Assembly: GCA_022829145.1 (NCBI GenBank)
Contig: CM040763.1
Span: 11,827,141-11,891,140, forward strand
Direction: 5' to 3'
DNA length: 64,000 bases
Source: Albula goreensis
Taxonomy: Eukaryota; Chordata; Actinopteri; Albuliformes; Albulidae
This document shows positions 39,701 through 51,500 of the stretch, piece by piece. Every line of letters starts with the position of its first letter. Position 1 is the first letter of the stretch. The notes below the pieces were generated by a model. That model did no database searches. It was given only the letters and a program-made list of their open reading frames with translations, and was not told where the DNA came from. A program made the translations under genes and the position numbers.

Positions 39701-42700
39701 CAGGTTTTTGTTCAGTTTTGGTGAAGGAAGTTGCTCTCCATTTCAAGTAGTTTAACATTATTCAGCTCTGAATGAAATTCAATAACACTATGAATGCAAG
39801 GGAAGTTGTCACAGGGTTCAGGAAGCTCCCTGTCAAATTCACAGCACATGTTTGCTCAAATGAAACGTTCCATGCATCTCAATCTCCCCATCTCAGAGAT
39901 GACACCAAGATCTGCATATGTAACGAGGCCTCGTCTCACACTAGAGCATCAGTCCTATATGCAGCAACTGAGGCGCGATCAACCCTTTCAAAAACAATTG
40001 AAGCCTATGTGTGGCCTAGCTGCCATAAATATCAAAGGGAGAGGGAAAGGTGGAGGTGTAAAATTAGACAAGGAACACCCCAGGAAGCCACAGGAAAGCT
40101 GCAGCACAGAGCCATTGAAGACTCTGGGTCCCTCCATGAAATCACCCTGAAACTATCAGATAAATTGACCTTCATTGATGGTGCCTCTCGCTGCAGAAGC
40201 TGTTCAGACCCTGCTCCCACTCCGCCTGGCCAGTGTTCCCCAATCTCTCCTCGATCAGTGGTGCTTTTGGCCTTTTTTTATTTGTTCCTTTTCATCTCAA
40301 AGTGCAGTGCACATGGGGCCCGGGCTGGATTGATTTTATGTTTTGACTTATTGTTTGAAGACGGGGAACTCAAAGTGGCACGCGCCCCTCTGATGTCTAT
40401 GGCTGAGAGAACATGAAAAGCCTCACCTGGGCCCTGTGTGACGAGCCGGAGCTGGGGCCAGCCCACCGGGCTTACTGTAAATATCCATCAGCGCTGGGAG
40501 ACCTTTTCAAATGCGCACACACATGCACACACATAGAAACACTCGCATGCACACACACACACTCATACACACACGCACAGAAACACTCACATACACACAT
40601 GGACACACACACACACACACACAGAAACACTCACATATACCTACATGCACACACACACAGACAGACAGACAGACAGACAGACACACACACACACAGGCAT
40701 GAGCTTAAACATTCACGCAGACACACATCGTGCACATGTGCACACACACATGCACGCACATAGAAACACTCACATATACACACACACACGCACAGAAACA
40801 CTCACATACACACATGCACACACACACAAGCATATGCATATACACACACAGAGGCATTAGCTTACACATTCACGCAGACATACATTGTGCACATGTGCAC
40901 ACACACACACACAGACACATACACACACATGCGTGCACTCAGGGTGGCCATAGGAACTTCCAAAAGCTAAATTACTTGACAGGTTTACAACTGTCTTCCG
41001 AACGGATTCTTTCTTCATTCTTTCATTTTTCTTTAAAGACATGCTGGAGCCTGTTAATCATGACTGGCTCTTTGACTAGCTCCGGGAATTAGAAAAAAAA
41101 TCCACTTTTTTAAAAATGTACTTAAAACAGACATCCTAATGTTTGACATTTTCCTCGAGTAAAAATATCACCAAGTCCAACCAAACAGGCAGAGAATTTC
41201 ATTCAGACATTTCTCAAGGGAAGATTAATCTCATCACTGTGTTCTTAAATACTTCTGAGACAACAAGGACAAAGAGTATAAAATATATCCAGAAAGATTA
41301 ATGCAAAAAAATTCATAATTTACATTAACGGGCATTAATTTTGTGCTTTACAGCTGCTCAACAATCACAAACTGTTTCAACACCTTAAATTCGTAAGGGG
41401 GAAAATACCTGCAGTATTCCTTTTCTACTTATACTGATCAAAGACACAAAAAGAAGAATTGTGTATATGTTCACCAGTAATGCTTTGTTTCAAGTGTGGT
41501 AGATCAAGAAGAAAAGACAGGTTCGTTATACCGGATCATTGACATTAAAATAATGTAGCAAGACCATTTCCGCTTAGCTACTGTGCTTGGACACACAGTC
41601 AGACAGATAGACAGACAGACAGACAGACAAGCAGACACACATGCAAACACACACATAGACACACACACACAGACGCACACATTCGTTAATGTCTTATTCT
41701 GGTGATAATGGGTGGGTAACAGGATGTGCTGCCAGACATGAGAAGTTAAAGCCACAAATCACAGTAGTACCCCCTGTAATCTGATGTGCATTTTCATTAA
41801 AACAACATTAACAAAATATTTGTAAAAATATGTAAACAGGATAAAAGCAGCCAGTGCACCCAAACAATTGAAAATGTTGCATCCACTGTACAGGCAGCGA
41901 GGTAGGAAGGTTGGTTCCACAGCCGAGAGGTGATGTAGTGAAGGTGTGTCTGAGTCAGTTGCAGTGAGACATGGTAAAGACATGGTTACCATGCTCTGTG
42001 GCAGAGACCCCTGCCTGCCTCCTCAGGGTCACCAGAGAAAGGCCTCACTCAGTGGAGCGATTCGGCACAGGGGCGGCCAATCGGCGGGAACCCCAATGCG
42101 CCACACGCTCCCTGGCAATGGAAGCCATCGTTAGCGCGACGGCCGCCTTCGCCTCGTGCTAACATAATTGAAAAAATATAGAAAGGCAAATATGGTGCAT
42201 CTGCAAGTGTAATCACTCTATTGTGCGGTGATTTTCTGCTCCGCTGGACAGCGTGACTGCCCCGATTTCAACAGCCCTCCCGCCCCTCCTCAGTCCCGCT
42301 GTCCCGTCCCCTGGCTTCTCCACAATGGAGACAGCATGTCAGCGAGATTACAGACCCCGCTACACCCTTCAACACCTCCTCACACTCCAGTCACAGTCAC
42401 TCAGGTAACAATCCCCACCCCCCCACCTCCTAGTCTAGCCTTGCTGAATTACACATAATTGCTTCTGCACAGTGATTGATTTCAGCCTAGAAAAGGGAGG
42501 AAAAAAAGCCACCCTCCCCTACTTCTTCCCCCTTCCTCCCTCCTCTAATTTTACCCCCTTCTAGCTCCAGTGAACAGCAGCCAAGACTCTCCATCTAGTA
42601 GGAGGCAGGAGGCTTTGAAGAGATCAAAGCCAAGGCCGCAAGCAGTTGTGCGCCCTGGGAATATGGAAGGCCTTTCGGCTCCGCGGCCCTATTTTCCAGC

Positions 42701-44032
42701 GTCATGTCGGATTGCAGCTGCATTGCATTTCACCAGTTTCCTTAATGCTCTCAGTATTGACTCTGACATCAGAGATCCTCTGCTCTCTCAAAAAAGGGAA
42801 GAGAAGAGAAAAAGAAAGAGAGAAAGAGAGAGACTGCAAGAGAGAGAAAAGGGGGAGGGAGGGAGAGAGAGAGAAAGAGAGAGGGAGAGCGAGCAGCTAC
42901 AGGCAGATTTTTATTTTCACAACTCCATAATTGGGCAGTTCAAAGGAAGAGGAAAAAAGTGCCCATTTGTTTTCAATTCTGAGGCCGATATAAAAGGAAC
43001 AGCAAACTTTTTATGAGTTTCCTAAAAATTAAACACAGGCCTTTTTCATATGCAAAGAGCATTGGGTGTTTTTTACAACGCAGACCACACAAAATGAATT
43101 TAGAGCTAATGCCTTCGCCCTCCTCCCCCTCTGCCACACAACACAGCCAATGTGGAGATACATGTACATAACAAGAAGAGCTCGCTGCACACTGAAAATC
43201 ATCTATGCAGCATCCATCTCTTCACTTAACATCTTGGCTAATAAACCCTGGTGGCAAACGACCATTCCCTTTGTAATGTAATGATGTACACCACATACAT
43301 ACACAAAGGACCATTAATATTTCATAGCTGTCAGATGCTCGTTCCATGTGAGGCTCAAACACTTTCACACCCACAATATCTGAAAATAATGAGCTTCTGA
43401 AAATAAAAGCCTTCAACTCACATTTTCTCAATGGCCATTGATCATGGCTCCACAGCTACAACAAAGTCATTATCTCACCACAGATACTGAGGCAAGTCAA
43501 ACCCACCCACCGTCGCACACGCTTTCACCTAGCGCTGCGGCAGCATCCCATCAGCTCATCGCTAATGTATTTAGTGAACAGGATTACAGTGGGGTCATCT
43601 CCGAGCTTCGACACCTTTGTTACTAAATTACCCGAGATCATCTTTTTTTGTGGAAATAACTCTACTAGAGGGTTTGTCTGACAGGCCAAGCAACTTTTTT
43701 CTGCTCGCTGTGAACCCTTTAGGAAACATGGTAAATAATGCATAAAAGCGAATTACGTAAAGCCGCCTCCATCGCAAGTCCAAACTGCTGACTGTTCCTC
43801 ATCAGAAAAAAGATCAAAGGCCACCAGCCAGATAACTTGCTTCACTCCGGGGTGCAAAAAAGTTAGGGAAATTACAGACCGGCTCTCCAGCAAACGCATC
43901 GCGTGCTAATGTGTAGTGAGCGGTTTAATTCAAAATGGCAGCCGCATATCCCCAAAATGGGTATTCTACATCAGTAGTGATGGAGGCGAGTCCACCCCAA
44001 AACTTCAGTGTAGAAAAACCCCTTCTACACTG

Positions 44033-44109
<77 letters not shown>

Positions 44110-44664
44110 GCATGACATAAATGCAGTTCATTCATTTAGTCCTACTAGATCTCAGTAAAGTTCATTATTCTTTAAGAGCTGAATCACAAAATGTTGTGAA
44201 AAAAAAACTAAAAAGACATAAATGGCTGCAGGTGGTTAATCCACTGCAGGTAAACAATTCTATTAATTGCAGAGACCCAGAGCGATGGATTGTGGTCCTA
44301 GTGGTGTACTGAAGGAGGATAGGAGTAAATAAAGGTTTAGCAATTCCTGCAGAAAACACCATTTACATGTACCCTGACAACTTGGTTGTTTTACTTATAT
44401 ATACACTGTGTGTGAGATAAGCAAAACCACACTTATCCATACACAAAAATATACACAGATATATGCAATCTAACTTTCAGACACAGAATACTTACCATGA
44501 ATACAGTGAGTTATATATGCACACCTGAATGTGTCCAGCTGCTAAACTATGTTAACTTTATAATATGATGAATATAGTGATGAATAGAAATATGGCCGTC
44601 CAACTCATTGGCTGGAGTTGGGAGAGAGACATGGCAGATGAAACCATAACCTCATGAATGCTCG

Positions 44665-44743
<79 letters not shown>

Positions 44744-44913
44744 CCGAACTGGCACACACAGATAAAGACGCTTGCGGCTTCCTCAGCTCAAACGGTGCAA
44801 ATTAAATGGATTTTAATGACAGCGCTCTTTCATTTAGGTCACTTTGAAGAACAAGAGCTGCAACAACACCATCAGACAGACAGACACGCACACACACATA
44901 CATACATACATCC

Positions 44914-44948
<35 letters not shown>

Positions 44949-45421
44949 TTGCTCTTTTCTCTAACCATGCCAATGTAACCCACCTCCAATGACCAAATCA
45001 GCACAGCGTCTACCAGAACCCATTTAGCATCTACACAAAGGCCCCTGGGCCCCTCCCTCTCACTCCCTGAGCAGGGCCGGCGGTGGCGACTGAAGCCCCC
45101 GCAGCAGGTGCTGGGCTTCGAGGGCTGGTAGGGGTCTTGATCTGCAGGCTTTCTCCACAGACTGTGAGCTGAGCTCTCATCTCTCTGTCACCACCCTCCA
45201 AAGCCTTAGATAAGAAGAGAGCTAGAGCATGCTACAGCGCGTGGAGACCTGTTTTGCAATAAAAAAGTGCAATACAGATTCACACATGTATGCTTGCACA
45301 CTTGCACGCGCATGCACACAGGTACATACGTGTGTTAATTATACACATGTATGCACATAGGAAATCACATGTTGTCATGCCCATACACAAAGATATGAGC
45401 AGACACACATGCATACGCATG

Positions 45422-45504
<83 letters not shown>

Positions 45505-48500
45505 ACCCACACCCTGCTGTAGTGCCTGGGGCAGTGTCAACACACTGTAACATACTCAGATCTGCCTGTCTGCTCTCACAGCCACAAGTCCAAACCATGC
45601 TCTGATCCTGGTTTTCATGCATTATTTACAAAAAACATTGTAATGCATCAGAAAGACTGCACAAACCTAATATCAAAGCGGAAACATTTTACATCTGCAC
45701 TTGCGTACCCTGAAATTCTTACCTTTGTATAAATGTACAATTCTGGATTCTAAGGATATGAACATGTCTTTCTTGAGAGTAGGACAAATATCTTACCTCC
45801 ACAATGCACTGTATGTTATTCATTATAGAATCTCTGTCTCATGATGAAAAACATCATCCAAATTTCTGGCAAGATCCTAACTTAAACAGGGCTTCCCTGG
45901 ACAAGCATTTTTCTTGTGTTATGATGTACCAATAGTTTTCTACATAAAACATCTCACCAGTCTCAACAGAAATGTACCCCATGATCATAATATTTCCACA
46001 TTTACACACGTTAAATCTGATTCTGGTATACAGGTACTAAGAAACTCCTTTCAGTTGCTAATAATTACCAAGCCGGCAAAAGCATTTTTCATTTTCATTT
46101 GACATATGTAGAATGAAGAGGTTCTTTCTTTAAATTCAACATTGTGGTGTAGGTCATACATTTGGATTAAATACAGGCCAAGAGTTTGACTCAAAAGTGC
46201 AGCTTCAGGAATTCAAACTCAATGTGTGGTCCAAAACATCTCGACTTCCAAGACCTGCGCAGATCAGATTCCTCGCCTGCGCAACCGTCAATCTGAACAA
46301 ACAGGGACTTCTACAGGTAGGGAAGGAATCTGGCATCTGCAATTATATCCTGCTCTTCAAAGACATCACAAGTCACAAATAAAATGTATGGAAAGCCTGC
46401 TTCACATAAATGTAAGACCCTGTGGTACTTTCCAGGCTTGTGACTTTAAAAAGGCGTAAATTCTTGAGGTAAATGGCTGACTCCATGTGTTATTAGACCG
46501 AAACAGAGGATGTGAAAAAGGGAAAATTACCTTTTCAAGCACATGTCGCTGCCAATTTAAAGGAAGCTGAAAACAAGTTCAGTACCACAGGTCTGTCTGA
46601 GAGTGGACAGCTAAGCCAATTGCAAGTACTGGATACCTAAAGGGCAATCACATGACCAAAATATTATATGGACCCCTCAAACTCTAAGCAGGAGTAAAAT
46701 CTGATTTAATCGTGGAAGAATGCAAACATAGATACCAACAGTTATGATATGGACCAACATGACATGGACACCTAAGAACACCCCAAACACACACACCCGC
46801 ACCCACGCACACACACAAACGCACGCGCAAGCACATGCACACACGCACGCGCGCACACACACACACACACGATTAAGGCATTGTGCCATAGACGTTCCCT
46901 GGGATAGAGCTTCCTCCGAGTGCAGTTGTATCTAAAGCCACTGTCAGCAATTAGAGTTAAACCCCCTGGACCCAGAGATAACAAATAAATACACAGAAGG
47001 ACGCTGCCTAATACTACACACCCCGGCGCACTGTGTTTGTGGAGAGCTGCTGGGGAAGTGTTAAGGTCCCTAAAAATCCATCACAGACATTCAGGCAAAG
47101 CGCAGTCGTGGAAATCCCTTTTTTAAGCTGGAGCATCGGATTCCACAGCGCGGCACCGCCGAGGATCAGTCATGTTTTTCACATCAAAGAGCCGAGTCGG
47201 TTCGCCCCGGCCACATGCCACCTGTCCTGCTGGGGCCCCGCTTTCCACCAGAGAAACCAGCAAAATGCACTTCCCCTCCACGCCACACAAAAGCCTGGAT
47301 CTCATCATTATTATTCACGGTCCACAGGAAAACCACCAACAACTGACAGCATGGCCCAAAAACCATGCTGCACACTGAAACTGGAGTCATGTGTTATTTT
47401 CACCATTGCCGCTTGAAATTCTACAAAAAATTCATTTTAGATATAAACACATTGCTATATTTCAATGACTGTTCTCTTAATATTTCATCCTCATGAATAA
47501 AGAATATGTATATTTCTCATACGCAATGTAATATGGTGTCTCAGAATGACTAGGGCAGCTGCAACAATGACTACTTCAAATGTTTACTGTCAGTCCAGAT
47601 GTCAGAAGAAACTGAGGCCAAGCAAAATGAAAGTTGCCATGATGTTGCCATGGCCTCATTGTGCTGAAGATCATTCCCACTTAGCTCAGTGACGCTCTGA
47701 CAAGGGCATTCAGCCGAGACATATCGCTGCTTTTCCAGCATCTAGATGGTTACTGTAAAATCTCTAAAATCACAAAATTAAAAATCAAACCAGAGCCCTT
47801 ACTTGCTGCAGGTTCACGATGAAGAATATTGAGTACAATGTGAACCTAACACTGTGAGCTAAAGGAAAGATAATCTTCTAACTTGTTGGCTACACAAGAC
47901 TCCAACACACAGACTCCATGGACCAGATACACACCCCACTTTGCCAGGACCAATTCTGCAGCAGCCAAACATAATGCACAGACACAGAGCTGTCAAATAA
48001 CCATAAAACATCTGTATTTTGTACTGTACTCGAGCAAGGCCCGGTTCTCCCTTTATACTGACCAGCCGCACAGCCATGTCAGCAAGTAGCAGAAACTCAG
48101 AAAAGTGCCCCATCCCCTGGCGACCATCATCTGTCTCTACAGAAAGCAATTCAGTGCAGCCCTGACCTCAGACAACAAGTAAATAAATCTGTAACCACTT
48201 TAGGCAGCATGAATGCCTGTGAACATTAACTGATGGACACATTTAAAAACAAAATGAAGAAAAACTGGAGGGATCGTAGACAACAGGTCTGGATGCTTAT
48301 CCGGTGATACCTGAACACAGCACAAAGACATCTTTGGGAGAGACGACCACCTCAAAACATCACATGAGCAACAAAATGCTGCTTATCAGGGCTACCTCGT
48401 CAAGCATAATGTGTTACACTGCTTTTGCTTTCCAGCCTCAATGTGCTACACTGCAGGTAAAACACCTAGAAGTGCACATAGCATCTCAGTGTGTCATTAT

Positions 48501-51500
48501 GTGCAAAAGCCAGCACTATTAGCAACTAACAGCTTCTGAAACATAGACATATCATGGATGCATTCCAAAATAAAATATATTACTAAAACAGCAGATGACT
48601 TCACAACAACCAAACAGGAGAATAATAAGCAAAGGCACGTCTCCCTGATTTCACTAGTGCCAGAAAATATAGGTAGCATATAGCTTTTCACTTTCAGAGG
48701 CACTAGGCCATGAGAAATGGGTGTCTTCCTTATGAAAAAAATGACAGAAAAGGATTAGAGTGGGCATCTGCTAGCATGCTATTTTTTTTATGATCTGTCT
48801 TTCATTTGTCAGAATGGTAAGTCCAGCATTAGACACTGAAGCTCCAGAAACGGGAGGTGAAGAGGGAGCCAACTTAAAAAAAATCATATCAGGAATAAGT
48901 GAATTTCACTGCTGGTGATTAACTCATTTTTTAGACTCTACTGTGTGCTCCTGCTTCACCGCCTGTCCTCAACATGTGAAACCTTATGACTGCACAGGTC
49001 AATGAAATTAACGAAAAATGTCTGAGAATCGAAAACAGCAACACTTAATTAAATATGCTTCACTGAGTTAGGAACAAGGTGCTTTGCGGACAGCTTGAAG
49101 AGATTTAGTGCCTTTACGTTGAGCTGTTACGGTTTCCTTCAACTGAGATCTGCAGGTTTGGATTACCCGACAAGCTGCAAGCTCGTAAATGCATACAGCT
49201 TCATTTCAGGTCTGAAGAGAGAACATGACAACGTGCTCATATAATGACTAGTTCAGATGTGGAGACCCATCCAAAAAGACTGGTACTGAGAGGGTGTGAG
49301 AGGAGCAAACAGATGAAGGAGGAGTGGAGAATACTGTGTAAAATAAGTGAAACCTGGGAGAGGGCACTCACCGATCTGGGCATGGGCGGAGAGAGCGACC
49401 CATTGCTCATATACGAGTCATTATTCATATTGGACATCATGATGTAACTGGGATACCCAGGGTAAGGATGCCCTTTGTTGTATGCGTCGTGATGCTTCCC
49501 TGCGAAAAACAAGAACATCACTTTTCAGATGGTCATCTAGTCCTTTACCCCATATCACTTCAATCACATGCATATGTATGCAAACCAGAGACAGATTATC
49601 ATTTTTCTTTCATCTTTCCCAAAATAAATAAAAATACAAAAAAAAAGGACTCCGAAAAATCCAAAATGTACCTTTTTTTATTGCAGATTTTGTAAGCAGT
49701 GTAGTACACATTTGCTAGTGATGTACCAAAGAAAATTATACATATAAACAATACACTGGGATGCTGCTGTACAGACGATTTAGCTAAATTACAGAACAAA
49801 AGGAACCTGAGTACATTTCAAAAGCTAACACGTCCATAATCAAAGTCTACGTGTTTTGCAGGGAAAGCATTAAGGTAAACACTTTCAAATGCATTAAGAG
49901 TAGCTAGAGCATCTTGTTGGCGCATGTTTGACGGATGCTCTCTGTACGCCATCGTCTATTGTTTAACCTCTCCTTTTGTTCTCAGGCAGTGGGGGAACCC
50001 CTCCATGCCAATTAGAAGCAATTAAGAAGAATAGACAGATTATGTCAAACAAGGACGCCCCACTGTTTGCCTCGACCTTTGGCCTGACAGGGGGTGCACT
50101 TCTGGAGGTCACCCCCATAACTACAAGAGACCAGAGGCATGATTCCTGGAGACTGGCACAGGGAATGGAGAAAATTGATAGCCGCACAGTAACTTTGGCA
50201 CTCGCTGCACTGGTGGTGGAACAGGACCATTCAGTTGAGGTCGCCCTATTCATTGCTGTGTCGTGGGCGAGTGCTGTGGGTCTATTCAAGGGAGAACAAA
50301 GAGGAGGCTTTCTCCGCGCCTCCATCCAGATCCGCTGCACTCCTTCGTTTAGATAAGGGAGAAATGGGGAGATACCCTCCTTTTCGCCACAGCAGAAACT
50401 TGTTGTCGCTGACAACAATCATCAGAGTTTGTGTAACACTGCACTTTGGTGGAGCAAAGTGTTGTCTGGCTGCCCTCTCTGAACAGCGGTCTATTCAATC
50501 AGTGGCAAACAAAACAGCTGCCTCCAAGCTATAGCAGCAGTGATGTCATCACACAGAATCCACATTTGTTTACAGTCACGATAATCACTTTAAATTAGGT
50601 GTTGAAACTAATTTGCCTGCAATCATTTAGATACTTATTAAATACAACTTTGGTATGACATTGGTGTTTATTCTGAGTTATTGGTAAAATATTTCATCAC
50701 TACATACTGTTCATACATAACAATATTTATTGTTTAAAACCATCTCTCAGCCAGATGTTGGGTGTGCTACAACCTCAACTAATAATTGTTTAAGTATCGG
50801 TTTTGCCTAATGAAAGAAGACATTACGGAAAAGGATCATTCCATTCAGGACTGCATGATTCTGCAGTTTCCATGGCAAACTTAGTTTTGCTATCCATCTG
50901 TCACATCTTTCTGATAACATCCAGAATTTGCTCCAGTTTTACACCCTTATCAGAGATTCCTCTAAAAGACATCCACATCATACCGGTCACACAGCATTTT
51001 TTTCTACCATTACATGTTAGAATTATTGAAGTATCTCATCGCTTTCCCTCCAGTCAAGCAAAACTAGACAGATTTGCAATATTGGGAAAACCATTACAAA
51101 TCTCCATGGATAAAGATATAGCTTCAGGGAAATGCCTTTTGACTTCCTTAACCAGTGTCAATTTTCTATCATACATACACAGCAATGACTGGGTTTTGCA
51201 AATAAACAGAAAAAGTGAGGAGCTAAAAAATACTTCCTCACCTTGATTGTGCCTAAAACACACTTACCCTCATCAGAGTGGTCCCTGTGCTTTTCATGGT
51301 ACGAGTCCTGGGGTATTTGGGACTGTCTAGGTGCCTGTTGAAGAAAAGATGGGAAAGCAGGTGATTTGTTAATTAAATTGGGGGAAAGGGAAGCAAACAG
51401 AGTGAGGCAAGATTATTCACTCATTTTCCTGATATGATGGATAAGGGGACAAGACTTTAAGTAAGGTTATTTTTCTGAGCATGTGAAGAGTGTAGTGGAT

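Larger units (their letters stand above)
27971..49371 (-). other. lef1: lef1 intron 3 (21.4 kb)
   Basis: The largest intron. It carries the main microsatellite arrays, several GC-richer, repeat-free islands (about 33.03-33.25, 40.2-40.48, 42.6-42.78, 43.55-43.9 and 46.99-47.35 kb) and five good LEF/TCF sites (29571, 32337, 36895, 42621, 43811). No exon could be recognised. The islands are candidate conserved noncoding elements. Confidence 0.8.

Noticed and set aside
40511-40933. CRISPR-like regular repeats
   Set aside because: The units are simple AC-rich sequence without unique spacers or cas genes, in a vertebrate gene.
50803-51246. 147-codon open frame on plus in intron 2
   Set aside because: No recognisable domain, and antisense to lef1; kept only as part of the intron 2 observation.
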